Shown: piece after piece, positions 7,383 to 15,779 of the stretch
Layout: each line of letters starts with the position of its first letter
How positions within the stretch are numbered: the stretch's first letter is position 1
Assembly: GCA_018242645.1 (NCBI GenBank)
Contig: JAFEBN010000003.1
Span: forward strand, 1-47,946
Length of the DNA stretch: 47,946 nucleotides
Source: Planctomycetota bacterium
GTDB lineage: Bacteria; Planctomycetota; Phycisphaerae; Phycisphaerales; UBA1924
Reading direction: 5' to 3'
The notes under the pieces: generated by a model
What the model saw: the letters and a program-made list of their open reading frames with translations, nothing else
Databases searched by the model: none
Told to the model about the DNA's origin: nothing
Position numbers and translations under genes: made by a program

Positions 7383-8663
7383 ATGGCAAAGGTCGGATCA
7401 GCGCAGGAAGCCGTCGCGGCCATCCGCAGCGGTATGAACGTGTTCGTGCACGGCAGCGCCGCCACCCCGATCCCGCTGCTCGAAGCTCTCGCGCAGCGCC
7501 AGGACCTCCGCGACGTTCGCGTTTTCCACCTGCACACGGAGGGCACCGACGCCCACCTGCGCAAAGAGGTCGCCGGGCGCATCACCTCCGTGTCGTTCTT
7601 TACCGGTGCCGCGGCCCGGCCCGCCATCGAAGATGGAAGGGCAGAGTTCATCCCCGTCTTCCTGTCGGATATTCCGGGGTTGTTTACACGGGGGATCATC
7701 AAGCTCGACGCCGCGATCGTGCAGTTGTCGCCCGCCGATCGGCACGGGGTGCACACGCTGGGCACATCGACCGACGCCGCGCGTGCCGCGGTTGATTCGG
7801 CGCCCCTTGTGATCGCTGAAGTAAACGCCCGCATGCCGCGCACCCACGGAAATACAGGCGTTCCGGGGCGCAAGGTAAACTTTGCCTTTGAGACCGATCG
7901 CCCGCTCCCGGCGGGCAAGCCCGCGGCGATCGGCCCGGTCGAGGCCCGGATCGGCGAACTGATCGCGGACCTGGTCGAAGACGGCGCCACGCTCCAGATG
8001 GGCATCGGCGCGATCCCGGACGCGGTGCTCGCCCGCTTGGGGAACAAGCACGACCTGGGCGTCCACACGGAGATGTTCTCCGACGGGCTGATCGACCTGG
8101 TCGAGGGCGGCGTGATCACCAACAGCCGGAAATCCGTGCACCCCGGCCGCACCGTCACAAGTTTCGTCAGCGGCACGCAGCGGCTTTTCGACTTTGTCCA
8201 CGACAACAGTCTCATCGAGTTCCACGGCTGCGACCGGACGAACGACACGGCTCTGATCCGCAAGAACCGGGGCGTGACGGCGATCAACAGCGCACTCGCG
8301 GTCGATCTTTCGGGGCAGATCTGCGCCGATTCGATCGGGCACCGGATCTACTCCGGTATCGGCGGCCAGATGGACTTCATCCGCGGAGCGGCGCTCTCCC
8401 AGGGAGGAAAGCCGATCATCGCTCTTCCCAGCACGGCGAAGGACGGGGCCGTGTCGCGCATTTCGCCCGAACTGGCCCCCGGCTCCGGCGTCGTCACGAC
8501 CCGAGGCCACGTCCAGTGGGTTGTGACCGAATTCGGAGCCGTCAACCTGCACGGTCGCACGCTGCGCCAGCGGGGCGAGGCGCTCATCTCGATCGCGCAC
8601 CCGGACTTCCGCTCCGAACTTCGCCAGAAACTCAACGCGATGCGCCACTTCACGCTCGCCTGA
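7383..8663 (+). CDS. Acetyl-CoA hydrolase / 4-hydroxybutyrate-type CoA-transferase
   Basis: A 426-residue family I-type CoA-transferase (acetyl-CoA hydrolase/transferase family). Conserved segments are MGIGAIPDAVLARL, GVHTEMFSDGLIDL, EFHGCDRTND, GVTAINSALAVDLSGQI, IYSGIGGQMDFIRGA and RGHVQWVVTEFGAVNLHG. The fold uses a catalytic glutamate thioester intermediate; which glutamate serves here needs alignment. The upstream open frame to 6627 is antisense to the thiolase. The ATG at 7383 is preceded by a strong GGGAGG (7370-7375). Likely substrates are acetate, propionate, butyrate or 4-hydroxybutyrate CoA esters. Its stop lies 6 bp from that of the convergent amidase gene. Confidence 0.88.
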   Translation: MAKVGSAQEAVAAIRSGMNVFVHGSAATPIPLLEALAQRQDLRDVRVFHLHTEGTDAHLRKEVAGRITSVSFFTGAAARPAIEDGRAEFIPVFLSDIPGLFTRGIIKLDAAIVQLSPADRHGVHTLGTSTDAARAAVDSAPLVIAEVNARMPRTHGNTGVPGRKVNFAFETDRPLPAGKPAAIGPVEARIGELIADLVEDGATLQMGIGAIPDAVLARLGNKHDLGVHTEMFSDGLIDLVEGGVITNSRKSVHPGRTVTSFVSGTQRLFDFVHDNSLIEFHGCDRTNDTALIRKNRGVTAINSALAVDLSGQICADSIGHRIYSGIGGQMDFIRGAALSQGGKPIIALPSTAKDGAVSRISPELAPGSGVVTTRGHVQWVVTEFGAVNLHGRTLRQRGEALISIAHPDFRSELRQKLNAMRHFTLA

Positions 8664-8669
8664 GCGCGT

Positions 8670-9548
8670 TCAGACCCCGATGGCCTTGGCGGTCTGGGTG
8701 TAGCTCTCCGGACGGCGGTCGCGATAGAACTGCCAGACGTTGCGCACTTCCTGGATCTTGTCCAGATCGAGATCGGCCGCCACCACTTCGTCTTTGTCGC
8801 GGCTTGCCTGCTTGATGATCTGCCCGCGCGGATCGCAGAAGTACGACTGACCGTAAAACTCGCCGATGTTCCACGGCGCCTCGGTGCCCACGCGGTTGAT
8901 CGCGCCGACGAAATACTGATTCGCGACGGCGTGCGCCGGCTGCTCGATCTTCCAGAGATACTCGCTCAGCCCCGCAACCGTCGCACTGGGATTGAAAACG
9001 ATCTCCGCGCCGTTGAGCCCCAGCTCACGCGCGCCTTCCGGGAAGTGCCGGTCGTAACAGATATACACGCCGATCTTGCCGAACCGGGTCTGGAAGACGG
9101 GGTAGCCCAGGTTGCCCGGCTTGAAATAGAACTTCTCCCAGAACCCCGGATGGCAATGCGGGATGTGGTGCTTGCGGTACTTGCCGAGATACTGCCCCGT
9201 CTCATCGATCACCGCCGCCGTGTTGTAATACACGCCCGTCATGTCGAGTTCGTAGATCGGAACGACCATCACCATCTGGTGCTTCTTCGCCAGGTCCTGC
9301 ATGAGTCTGATCGTCGGCCCGTCGGGAATCGGCTCGGCCGTGTCGTACCACTTGACCTGCTGCTCGGCGCAGAAGTACGGGCCGTAAAAGATCTCCTGCA
9401 GGCAGCAGACCTTGGCACCGTCCTCGGCCGCCTTCTTGATCAACCCCACGTGTTTCTCGATCATCGCCGATTTGATCTTCTTGAGATCCGTCGTATCCGA
9501 GAGCGGGTTGGAGCACTGGATCAGGGCCGCACGGGTGATTCGGGGCAT
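8670..9548 (-). CDS. Carbon-nitrogen hydrolase (beta-ureidopropionase / N-carbamoylputrescine amidase type)
   Basis: A 292-residue nitrilase-superfamily enzyme with the full Glu-Lys-Cys triad: Glu52 (LQEIFYGPYF), Lys126 (YRKHHIP) and Cys164 (ICYDRHFPEGAR). The GPYFC and HCHPGFWEKFYFKPG segments favour the ureidopropionase/carbamoylputrescine amidase branch, acting in pyrimidine or polyamine catabolism; no partner genes are adjacent, so the exact substrate is open. An upstream in-frame ATG at 9569 is rejected. GGAGGA lies 6 bp before the ATG at 9548, and the best promoter would start transcription near 9561, after that codon. Confidence 0.9.
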   Translation of the reverse strand: MPRITRAALIQCSNPLSDTTDLKKIKSAMIEKHVGLIKKAAEDGAKVCCLQEIFYGPYFCAEQQVKWYDTAEPIPDGPTIRLMQDLAKKHQMVMVVPIYELDMTGVYYNTAAVIDETGQYLGKYRKHHIPHCHPGFWEKFYFKPGNLGYPVFQTRFGKIGVYICYDRHFPEGARELGLNGAEIVFNPSATVAGLSEYLWKIEQPAHAVANQYFVGAINRVGTEAPWNIGEFYGQSYFCDPRGQIIKQASRDKDEVVAADLDLDKIQEVRNVWQFYRDRRPESYTQTAKAIGV

Positions 9549-9567
9549 GGATTCCTCCGGGTTGGCC

Positions 9568-9596
9568 ATCTTACCAGAAACCGATCGCTATGTGAA
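9568..9596 (-). promoter_or_regulatory. Sigma-70-type promoter of the amidase gene
   Basis: Read on the minus strand, TTCACA (9591-9596) and TAAGAT (9568-9573) are separated by exactly 17 bp. The predicted start of transcription near 9561 leaves a leader of only about 12 nt holding the GGAGGA ribosome binding site. Confidence 0.55.
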
Positions 9597-9647
9597 GACA
9601 AGGCGAAAAACAACGCCGGCGACGGGCGAAGCAAGTGCGGCTGGCCC

Positions 9648-9681
9648 AAAAAAGAAAGCGCCGAGGTGACCGCCTCGGCGC
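9648..9681 (-). terminator. Rho-independent terminator of the lipoprotein gene
   Basis: A 9-bp perfect stem, GCGCCGAGG/CCTCGGCGC (9658-9666 and 9673-9681), with a 6-nt loop, followed on the minus strand by a T-rich run (9648-9657). It sits 26 bp past the lipoprotein stop and separates it from the amidase gene. Confidence 0.85.
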
Positions 9682-9706
9682 CCCAAAGGAACGTGTGATC
9701 ACCCTT

Positions 9707-10180
9707 CTACTTGAGTTTCGCCGCCAGCTCGCTGATCGCCGAGTTCAGCTTGCCGATCTGATCAGTGAACTGCGACTTGAGCGATTGCCACTTGTCCGCC
9801 GCGGCGGTCTTGAACTCGCCAAGCGTCTTCTCCGCTCCGGCCAGTTGCGTCTTCACCGATTCGATGCCCGACTTGAGCGATGTCTTCATCGGTTCGGACT
9901 GCGAATCGACCTTCTTCGACAACTCGTCGATCTTCACCTTGGCCGCGTTCAGCATCTCGGTCGCCTGCGTCACCGCAGTCGCCTGCAGTTCGCCCGCGGC
10001 GTCCTTGGCCGAGGCCGCAACTTCAGAGGCTTTCTCCTTCACAGTGCCGGCCGCGCTCTGGGCCGCCCCGGCCGCGGAGTTGGCCATTTCCTTGGCCTTC
10101 GCTGCCGCCTTGTCGCCTTGTTCGCCGCACGACGCAACGGCCACCATGATGCACATGCACGAAACAACGAGCTTGTTCAT
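9707..10180 (-). CDS. Ala/Lys-rich predicted lipoprotein with long amphipathic helix
   Basis: A 157-residue protein of unknown function. It begins MNKLVVSCMCIMVAVASC; VASC followed by GEQGDKA is a lipobox, so the mature chain would start at that Cys and be lipid-anchored. The rest is almost entirely predicted helix, rich in Ala, Lys, Glu and Ser (repeated AAK/AAG/ASE patterns), comparable to LEA- or apolipoprotein-like low-complexity helices. The start at 10180 is chosen over an ATG at 10186 because GGGAGGG (10188-10194) is 7 bp from the former and about 1 bp from the latter. It lies 69 bp behind the phosphodiesterase gene on the same strand and could be co-transcribed with it. Confidence 0.7.
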   Translation of the reverse strand: MNKLVVSCMCIMVAVASCGEQGDKAAAKAKEMANSAAGAAQSAAGTVKEKASEVAASAKDAAGELQATAVTQATEMLNAAKVKIDELSKKVDSQSEPMKTSLKSGIESVKTQLAGAEKTLGEFKTAAADKWQSLKSQFTDQIGKLNSAISELAAKLK

Positions 10181-10210
10181 AACCATGCCCTCCCGCGGCG
10201 AACCACTCTT

Positions 10211-10237
10211 CCATCAGCGCCGCCGGAACGCCGATGG
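10211..10237 (-). ncRNA. Leader hairpin with UUCCG loop before the lipoprotein gene
   Basis: On the minus strand a 9-bp stem (5' arm CCAUCGGCG, 3' arm CGCUGAUGG, one G-U pair) carries the loop UUCCGGCGG. The stretch GUUCCG...CGGCGCUG resembles the second hairpin of the PEP-CTERM leaders at 42795-42811 and 43798-43815. It ends 16 nt before the Shine-Dalgarno, a position similar to those copies. The companion GCGUU hairpin is absent. No U-run follows, so it is not a terminator. Confidence 0.4.
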
Positions 10238-10249
10238 AGACTGCCCGGA

Positions 10250-11341
10250 TTACTGCCCGGATGAGTTCTTCTTGGGTTCCGTCGGCCCGGAGTTTCCCCC
10301 CGCCTTCAGATCGATCACCACCGGGTAATGGTCGGATCCGTAGCCCGCGGGCGGCAGCGTGGTGCGCCAGTCCGCTCCTTCCGGACGCGCGGGCATGCCG
10401 TAGATAAACGCCGAGTCCTCGACGTACTGCTTGCGGAGGTTGCCGTTCAACAGGATCAGGTCAATCCGCCGCCCCGACTCGTGCGAGATGTTCTTGGGGT
10501 CGGTTGCGGGTCGTGTGCCGAACACGTCAAACAGCCCGGCGTCCGTGTAGATCTTGCCGTTCGGATCGGTGATCAGCCCGTTGAAATCGCCCAGCACGGC
10601 GATGCGGGCGTTCGGGTCCGCCTTTTCCATTTCCTTGATGATGTCCACCACGCCCTTGGCTTCAGCGATCCGCCAGTAATCCGCGCCGCGTCCTGATTTG
10701 TGATGCACCACGATCAGCGAAATGATCTCGTCCGCGCCCGACTTGACCGCCGACCCGGGCACTTTGATATCCACCCGCAGCGGCGTGCGCCGGAACTTGA
10801 TGTCCTCGCCCGCGAGCGGATTGGGCCGGTTGCCGTCCTTGGCCGGATGCTGACCGCCGATCTTGCGGTCGTTGTACGACACCGTGTTGACGATCGGGAA
10901 CCGCGAGATCACGCCGTTGTCGATGCCGCGAGGATCTTCCGACTCCACAAGCTGCACGTAGTCGTAGCCCAACCCCGCCAGGTACTTGTCGCGGAAGTTC
11001 TTGAGCACGTCGAGCGATTCGATCTCTTCCATCGCGACGATGTCCGCATCCACCGCCCGGATTCCGGTCGCCACGGCAACCCGTTCATCCTGCGGCTTGA
11101 TCGGCGCCGGATCGCCTTCGCTGTGTGTGCGCGTCACGGGGTCGGAGTCAAACAGGTTCATTGCGTTGTACGTCGCGATGCGGACGGTGCCCGGCGTGCG
11201 GGGTTTCGCAACCTTCTCGCCAAACCGGACGGTTGAACGGTCAACCTCTTTCGCGGGCGCGGGCTTTTCAACGGTCGCGATTCCCTGCGCGATGCAGGTA
11301 CCCGAAACAAGAGCGATCAGCAGGTAGGCGTACAGACGCAT
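10250..11341 (-). CDS. Exported endonuclease/exonuclease/phosphatase-family protein
   Basis: A 363-residue protein with a signal peptide (MRLYAYLLIALVSGTCIAQG). The EEP fold is shown by RIATYNAMNLFD (Asn at the active site), DIVAMEEIESLDVL (metal-binding Glu), GDFNGLITDPNG (Asp/Asn pair) and the terminal GYGSDHYPVVIDL (general-base Asp-His). Members cleave phosphodiesters in DNA, RNA or lipids in a Mg2+-dependent way; being exported, it probably scavenges nucleic acid or phosphate outside the cytoplasm. GGAG lies 8 bp before the ATG. The C-terminus ends in a Gly/Asn/Lys-rich tail. Confidence 0.85.
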   Translation of the reverse strand: MRLYAYLLIALVSGTCIAQGIATVEKPAPAKEVDRSTVRFGEKVAKPRTPGTVRIATYNAMNLFDSDPVTRTHSEGDPAPIKPQDERVAVATGIRAVDADIVAMEEIESLDVLKNFRDKYLAGLGYDYVQLVESEDPRGIDNGVISRFPIVNTVSYNDRKIGGQHPAKDGNRPNPLAGEDIKFRRTPLRVDIKVPGSAVKSGADEIISLIVVHHKSGRGADYWRIAEAKGVVDIIKEMEKADPNARIAVLGDFNGLITDPNGKIYTDAGLFDVFGTRPATDPKNISHESGRRIDLILLNGNLRKQYVEDSAFIYGMPARPEGADWRTTLPPAGYGSDHYPVVIDLKAGGNSGPTEPKKNSSGQ

Positions 11342-11389
11342 GCGATTCTCCAGTGTGCTCGCAGATCGTACCAGCCTTCGCGATCCAAC

Positions 11390-11422
11390 TAAAAAGCACA
11401 GGCCCCTCCGGGGAGGGGCCTG
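11390..11422 (-). terminator. Rho-independent terminator of the 12309-11450 lipoprotein pair
   Basis: A perfect inverted repeat, CAGGCCCCTCC (11399-11409) with GGAGGGGCCTG (11412-11422), followed on the minus strand by CTTTTTAG (11390-11396 region). It lies 28 bp after the stop at 11450. Confidence 0.85.
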
Positions 11423-11449
11423 CGATCAATCACATGAACAGGATCCGGC

Positions 11450-12013
11450 TTACTTGGCGGCCGAGCGCGTGAACGTGTAGCTCGCGTGGACGTCGCTCCC
11501 CTGCACCACTTCGGCCGTGAACCGGTTGTCGGATTCGAACGTCAGCACCAGTTCGGCGTTCGGGTACGCGTTGTGCGCAGGCTTGAAAACAATCCCGTTG
11601 CCTTGGGCCGTTCCCACGAACCTCGAGATCGAAGGTGACGCGTCTCCCCAAGCCGAAGCCGTGAGACCAATGCCCGGCTCCGACGCGAACAGGAACGAGC
11701 CGGATTTCCGCGCGGTTCGACCCGCCATTTCGCCCGAAGTCGTCTGCACGTCCATCAGCACGAAATACTGGTTTTCCAGCACACCCGCCGCCCGGCCGTG
11801 CACCGTATTGCGGTCGTTGCCGTTGCCTTTCCACCAGCCGTCCAGGTCCCAGGCGCCGACCAGCCTGGAAAGCTGCGCCCGGGCAGCGTCGGCCTTGGCG
11901 ATCGCGGCCTCGGAGTTGTTGGCAACGCAGCACGAACCGCTCGACTGGCAGCCCGACATCATCAGCGCCACCCCGGTCGAGGCGAGCGCAAGTAAGACAC
12001 GGTTGTTCACCAT
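11450..12013 (-). CDS. Predicted lipoprotein, DUF1579-like
   Basis: A 187-residue protein with a lipoprotein signal (MVNNRVLLALASTGVALMMSGC; lipobox MSGC, then QSSGSCC). The mature part begins with a helical linker, then LSRLVGAWDLDGWWKGNGND, a start typical of lipocalin-like beta-barrel domains such as DUF1579, and continues as alternating beta strands to the end. Function unknown; such domains may bind small hydrophobic ligands. The ATG overlaps the end of the upstream glycine-zipper gene by 7 bp, with GGAGGAG inside that gene as its ribosome binding site, so the two are coupled. Confidence 0.65.
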   Translation of the reverse strand: MVNNRVLLALASTGVALMMSGCQSSGSCCVANNSEAAIAKADAARAQLSRLVGAWDLDGWWKGNGNDRNTVHGRAAGVLENQYFVLMDVQTTSGEMAGRTARKSGSFLFASEPGIGLTASAWGDASPSISRFVGTAQGNGIVFKPAHNAYPNAELVLTFESDNRFTAEVVQGSDVHASYTFTRSAAK

Positions 12014-12309
12014 TGCGACGCTCCTCCGTAACGCATGTTCTGCTGGCTCTGCTCGGCGCGACGGTTCTGATCACCGATCACGCCGCCCACCAGAGCGCCC
12101 GAAATCGCGCCGATCGCCGCGCCCTTGCCCGCGCTCCCCGTCAGGGAGCCGATCGCCAGACCACCGAGCGCGCCCATCGCACCGCCCGAAACCGCGCCCT
12201 GTGCCGCGTTGTTGCAGCCTGTCGCCGTAAGCATCACCGAAGCGAGAAGACAACATCCCACCGGACGCCCCCACCGGCTCCTGCCGACTTTCTGCACGAG
12301 TTGCAACAT
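12007..12309 (-). CDS. Glycine-zipper lipoprotein
   Basis: A 100-residue protein with a long basic signal region, lipobox TATGC and a mature part made of a glycine zipper (AVSGGAMGALGGLAIGSLTG and AAIGAISGALVGGVIGD), ending in a polar DQNRRAEQSQQN tail. This is the pattern of YMGG/OmpA-glycine-zipper membrane-inserting proteins, which pack in the outer membrane or periplasm. GGGAG lies about 9 bp before the ATG. First gene of a two-gene unit with the DUF1579-like lipoprotein. Confidence 0.7.
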   Translation of the reverse strand: MLQLVQKVGRSRWGRPVGCCLLASVMLTATGCNNAAQGAVSGGAMGALGGLAIGSLTGSAGKGAAIGAISGALVGGVIGDQNRRAEQSQQNMRYGGASQW

Positions 12310-12405
12310 GGCTTGACTCCCGAAATCAGAACGCTTCGCGACTTGGTTGAAGCGCCCGTTCCGATGTGAAAGTACACTGGCGACCGTGCTTTGTCTACTC
12401 GGAAC

Positions 12406-13707
12406 TCAGCGGCCCAGCTTCTTGAGCGCCGCTGCCGCCGCGGCAAAGCCGCTCCGGGCCGCACCTTCCATGGTCGCCGGCCACCCGGTCCGCGTGTAAT
12501 CGCCCGCCAGGATGGGCCCGCCACCGGCCTCGGACATCGCGTCCGGCCGGAGCGCCTCGAAACCCGGCTCGTAGGCAAAGGTTGCTCGCCGCTCTTTCAC
12601 CGGCCGGGCCAGGACAAGCTCCGCATCGCCCGCGTCCGGAAAGCGTGCGAGCAGGTCCCGCAGCACGCGCCGCACGATGTCGTCCTGATCAAGCCCCATC
12701 CAGTCGTCCGCCGCGCTGATCACGGCGTGCAGCACGCGCCCCTCCGCGTCCTTGCGGAACAGCCACTGCGTATCCGCGCCCACCAGCACGGCGTGGGGAA
12801 TCGCGAGCACCGGCCGATCAAAGAACAGGTGCACGCCCAGGATCGGGCTGTGCGTCATATCCGCCATCGCCCGGAAGCGATCGTCGGTGCGTTTGATCGC
12901 GTCATCCGCGAAGAGCACCGCCTTCTCAAACGGCAGCGCCACGATCACCCCGTTTGCCCCCAGCGTGTGGCCGCTCGCCAACACCGCCGTGTTGGCGTCG
13001 TAGTGGGCGACCGATTCACCGAGCACCACGCGTCCGCCGCATTCGAGAATGGTCGTCCGTGCCTTGTCGTAGATCTGCCCCAACGGCACGGTCAGGATGC
13101 CGATGCGCGAAGCCTTCGCCCCGGCAAGAAAAGCATCCTGGAACACCTGGATCGCCGGGAGCGCCGAGACCCGCTCGGGTGCGAGATTGCAGGCGCTGAT
13201 GATGATCGGATCCCAGAACTTGCGCCGTTCGCCCGCCTCCTGCCCCATGTCGTCGAGCAGCTGCGAAAAAGTCTGCGTCTCGTGCTCTTGTTTCCGCAAC
13301 GTCCCCAGTTGCGCGAGCGCCGCGGAGATCCGCACCTTCTCTCCCCAGTTCAGGAATTTGGCCCTCAGAAACGCGGGCAGCCCGTGCAGCGGCGCAGGAA
13401 GCGCCGCCGGCCGAAGGATCGACACGCGCCCGCCTTCCTCCACCCAGTACTGCTCGTCATCCCATCGGATGAGATGGGACACGCCGAGCCGCTCGCACAG
13501 ATCCAGATACGCATCGCAGCACCCGAGCGTCACGTGCTGGCAATTGTCCAGCCACCGCCCGGACTTGGCGTCAAAGAAGGACGAGGCGCGCCCGCCCAGG
13601 CGATCTCGCGACTCAACGAGCGTCACCGCCACGCCGCGGGCGCAAAGCTCCATCGCCGCCGCGATGCCGGCGATGCCGCCTCCCAGGATGAGCATGCTCG
13701 GCTTCAC
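12406..13707 (-). CDS. hpnE: Hydroxysqualene dehydroxylase
   Basis: FAD-dependent amine-oxidase-fold enzyme (433 residues) that reduces hydroxysqualene to squalene, the last step of the HpnCDE route. Seen in the sequence: the N-terminal dinucleotide motif MLILGGGIAGIAAAMEL, the RLGGRASSF flavin loop, DNCQHVTLGCC typical of HpnE, the AEGRVLHAVISAADDW-like core and the C-terminal GGPILAGDYTRTGWPATMEGAARSG flavin-binding end. The start is taken as GTG at 13707 (an internal ATG at 13695 would remove four residues). It lies 25 bp after hpnD in the hpnC-hpnD-hpnE operon. Confidence 0.9.
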   Translation of the reverse strand: MKPSMLILGGGIAGIAAAMELCARGVAVTLVESRDRLGGRASSFFDAKSGRWLDNCQHVTLGCCDAYLDLCERLGVSHLIRWDDEQYWVEEGGRVSILRPAALPAPLHGLPAFLRAKFLNWGEKVRISAALAQLGTLRKQEHETQTFSQLLDDMGQEAGERRKFWDPIIISACNLAPERVSALPAIQVFQDAFLAGAKASRIGILTVPLGQIYDKARTTILECGGRVVLGESVAHYDANTAVLASGHTLGANGVIVALPFEKAVLFADDAIKRTDDRFRAMADMTHSPILGVHLFFDRPVLAIPHAVLVGADTQWLFRKDAEGRVLHAVISAADDWMGLDQDDIVRRVLRDLLARFPDAGDAELVLARPVKERRATFAYEPGFEALRPDAMSEAGGGPILAGDYTRTGWPATMEGAARSGFAAAAAALKKLGR

Positions 13708-13732
13708 GCGTCAAATCGTGGGGCGTGCGGGC

Positions 13733-14770
13733 TCATTTGGCAACCGCCCTGCTCTTTTTCTCTGCTTTGGCGGACCATTGACGCGTCAGCCCTTTCGTGT
13801 ATGCCGCAGCGGCGATACACGCCTTTCGCACAACCGACAGATGCACCGGCCGCGCACCGATGATGATCCTGGGATTCTTCTCGATACGGTCGAGCAGGGC
13901 CGAGTACACGCGCGTCAGCCCGTCGAGCACCGCGTAGCAGCCGGGATCCACCGCGTCGGCGAGCGGCCCGGATTCGTCGAGATTTCTGCGGGCGTGAACA
14001 CACAACTCCCGCACCGCGGCTTCGCAGCGAACCGGATCGCGCCACTGCCGAAGCCCTTCGGCGATCAGGCCGCACTTGCCGAGAACATCCCCGGGAAAAT
14101 ACACGCGCCGGGGGGAGCGATCAAAATCCGGCGCGAAGTCGCGGAGCACGTTGATCGTCTGGAGCGCGCGGCCCCTCGCCTTGGACAGCGGCACGATGTT
14201 GTCGAACACCTCGCCCTTCTTGAGCCCCCAGACACTCACGCACATCAACCCCACGGTACCCGCCACTCGGTAGCAGTAGTCGTCGAACTGCTCGAGCGAA
14301 CCGATCGCGAAATCCGCGCCCTTGCCCGGTGCCGCGGGGTCGCCGACTTCCCGGCGCATCCCCTCGATCAGGTCTTCGCACCACCTGGGCTTGAAGCCGC
14401 AGGTGCGAAAGGTCCAGGCAACCGCCGGCCAAATGGTTGTGTCGTCGCCCGCGGGGCAGTTGTGGAACGCTTCTTTGGTGAACCGGGCGAAGCGATCGAG
14501 CCCCGTGCGTGCGGCGGCCGCATCGGGCGAATCATCGGCGATGTCGTCGGCCTGGCGACTCCACGCGTACAGCGCGTACATCTCGCCCCGCCGGTCGCGT
14601 GGCGTGAGGTTGATCGCGCGGTAAAAGGAACTTGCACGGGCCCGCGTGATTGCGCGGCACACATCCATCGAGCGGCGCACCGGCCCCGGTGTCGACGTTG
14701 TTCGACTGATCCGCTCAGGAACTGTCTGCTCGGGGCGCGTCACAGCGGTGAGAGAGTATCGACCGGGCAC
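13733..14770 (-). CDS. hpnD: Presqualene diphosphate synthase
   Basis: Head-to-head condensation of two farnesyl diphosphates to presqualene diphosphate. The 345-residue protein belongs to the squalene/phytoene synthase family: first Asp-rich motif QADDIADD (74-80 region), YRVAGTVGLM, and the second motif NVLRDFAPD (207-215), followed by GRVYFP-type (RRVYFPGDVL) sequence. The GTG at 14770 lies 7 bp after the hpnC stop. About 35 N-terminal residues are atypical, and the in-frame ATG at 14668 (MDVCRAITRARASSFY) would give the usual start; neither has a strong ribosome binding site. Assigned HpnD rather than HpnC by its position and its RAINLTPRDRRGEMYALYAW block. Confidence 0.87.
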   Translation of the reverse strand: MPGRYSLTAVTRPEQTVPERISRTTSTPGPVRRSMDVCRAITRARASSFYRAINLTPRDRRGEMYALYAWSRQADDIADDSPDAAAARTGLDRFARFTKEAFHNCPAGDDTTIWPAVAWTFRTCGFKPRWCEDLIEGMRREVGDPAAPGKGADFAIGSLEQFDDYCYRVAGTVGLMCVSVWGLKKGEVFDNIVPLSKARGRALQTINVLRDFAPDFDRSPRRVYFPGDVLGKCGLIAEGLRQWRDPVRCEAAVRELCVHARRNLDESGPLADAVDPGCYAVLDGLTRVYSALLDRIEKNPRIIIGARPVHLSVVRKACIAAAAYTKGLTRQWSAKAEKKSRAVAK

Positions 14771-14777
14771 GAGCGCG

Positions 14778-15731
14778 TCACGCCGGCCAGCGACCCAGCG
14801 AACGAAGTACCAGCGCCCGAAGGATGAGCCCGGCTTTTTCCGTTTTTCCCAGTCGCGGCCGATCCCACAGCGTGGTGCATCCCCGGCGCAAAATGAGCTT
14901 CAGCGTCTCCCGACCGCCGTGATAGAACAGATAGACAGCCGGACCCAGCCGCCGATTGAGTTTGCGTATCAGCGGCGCGCCCGCGACGAAAAGCAGGTCG
15001 GTCCGCTCGACCAGGGTGCGCATGGCGAGGATGTAAGGCACGCGTGCCTCTGGGTCGCGCGGTCGCATCAGCCAGTCGCGAAGCTCCGACTCACCGTGCC
15101 CGAAGTCGGCCTCCGGGATGTAGATCCGGTCGCGCTCAGTCAAGTCGCGGCGCACGTCCTGCCAGAAGTTCGTGAGCTGCAGCGCCGTGCAGATGTGATC
15201 CGACAGCGTGAAAATTTCCGGGGACTGTTCCGGCCAGTGACCATCGAGCATGAGCACGATGCGTCCCACCGGGTTGGCGCTGCGCGTGCAGTAGTCGAGC
15301 AACTGATCCCAGTGCTGATAGCGGGTGACCCGCTGATCCTGCTCAAAGGCGGCAATCAGGTCTTCGAACGGCGCGAGCGGGAGATGCTTCGCCCGGATGG
15401 TGTCGCCCAGCCGGCGGAAGAGCGGGTGCACCGACTTGCCGGCGTGTGCCGCGTGCAATTCCTGGCGGGCCAGTGAAAGCAGCCCGAGCGCCCGTTGGCG
15501 GGCCGCCTCACCGACACCCTGCATGTCGGCCAGATCGTCGATCAAGCGGCAGTAGTCGTAGACCGCGCCGAAGTGCGGGCGGAGGTCGCTCGGCACGAGC
15601 GGGCTGAGAACCGAGAAGTTCTCCTGCGAACTCGAGCCGGCAAACGGCGGTAGCACGAGCGTCGGGGCCCGGGAATCGGCCAGCGGCGGCTCGGCCGGGT
15701 GTTCAGCAGTGTGGTGCATCGCGGGATTCAC
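14778..15731 (-). CDS. hpnC: Hydroxysqualene synthase
   Basis: Converts presqualene diphosphate to hydroxysqualene. The protein is 317 residues (313 if ATG 15719 is used instead of GTG 15731). Motifs of the squalene/phytoene synthase family are VYDYCRLIDDLADMQG (58-72), DYCTRSANPVGR and QLTNFWQDVRRDLTERDRIYIPEADF. The SSQENFSVLSPLVP N-terminus is characteristic of HpnC. First gene of the hpnC-hpnD-hpnE operon, divergent from ispH across about 50 bp, which joins the MEP pathway end to its squalene/hopanoid use. No squalene-hopene cyclase is in the window. Confidence 0.9.
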   Translation of the reverse strand: MNPAMHHTAEHPAEPPLADSRAPTLVLPPFAGSSSQENFSVLSPLVPSDLRPHFGAVYDYCRLIDDLADMQGVGEAARQRALGLLSLARQELHAAHAGKSVHPLFRRLGDTIRAKHLPLAPFEDLIAAFEQDQRVTRYQHWDQLLDYCTRSANPVGRIVLMLDGHWPEQSPEIFTLSDHICTALQLTNFWQDVRRDLTERDRIYIPEADFGHGESELRDWLMRPRDPEARVPYILAMRTLVERTDLLFVAGAPLIRKLNRRLGPAVYLFYHGGRETLKLILRRGCTTLWDRPRLGKTEKAGLILRALVLRSLGRWPA

Positions 15732-15779
15732 AGCGGCTCACGGTACCATGGTTGTTTGCGGAATACGATCGGTTCGTCC

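Noticed and set aside
9549..9569. Upstream ATG (9569) as start of the nitrilase-family amidase
   Set aside because: It lacks a ribosome binding site and would lie at or before the predicted transcript start; GGAGGA precedes the ATG at 9548 perfectly.
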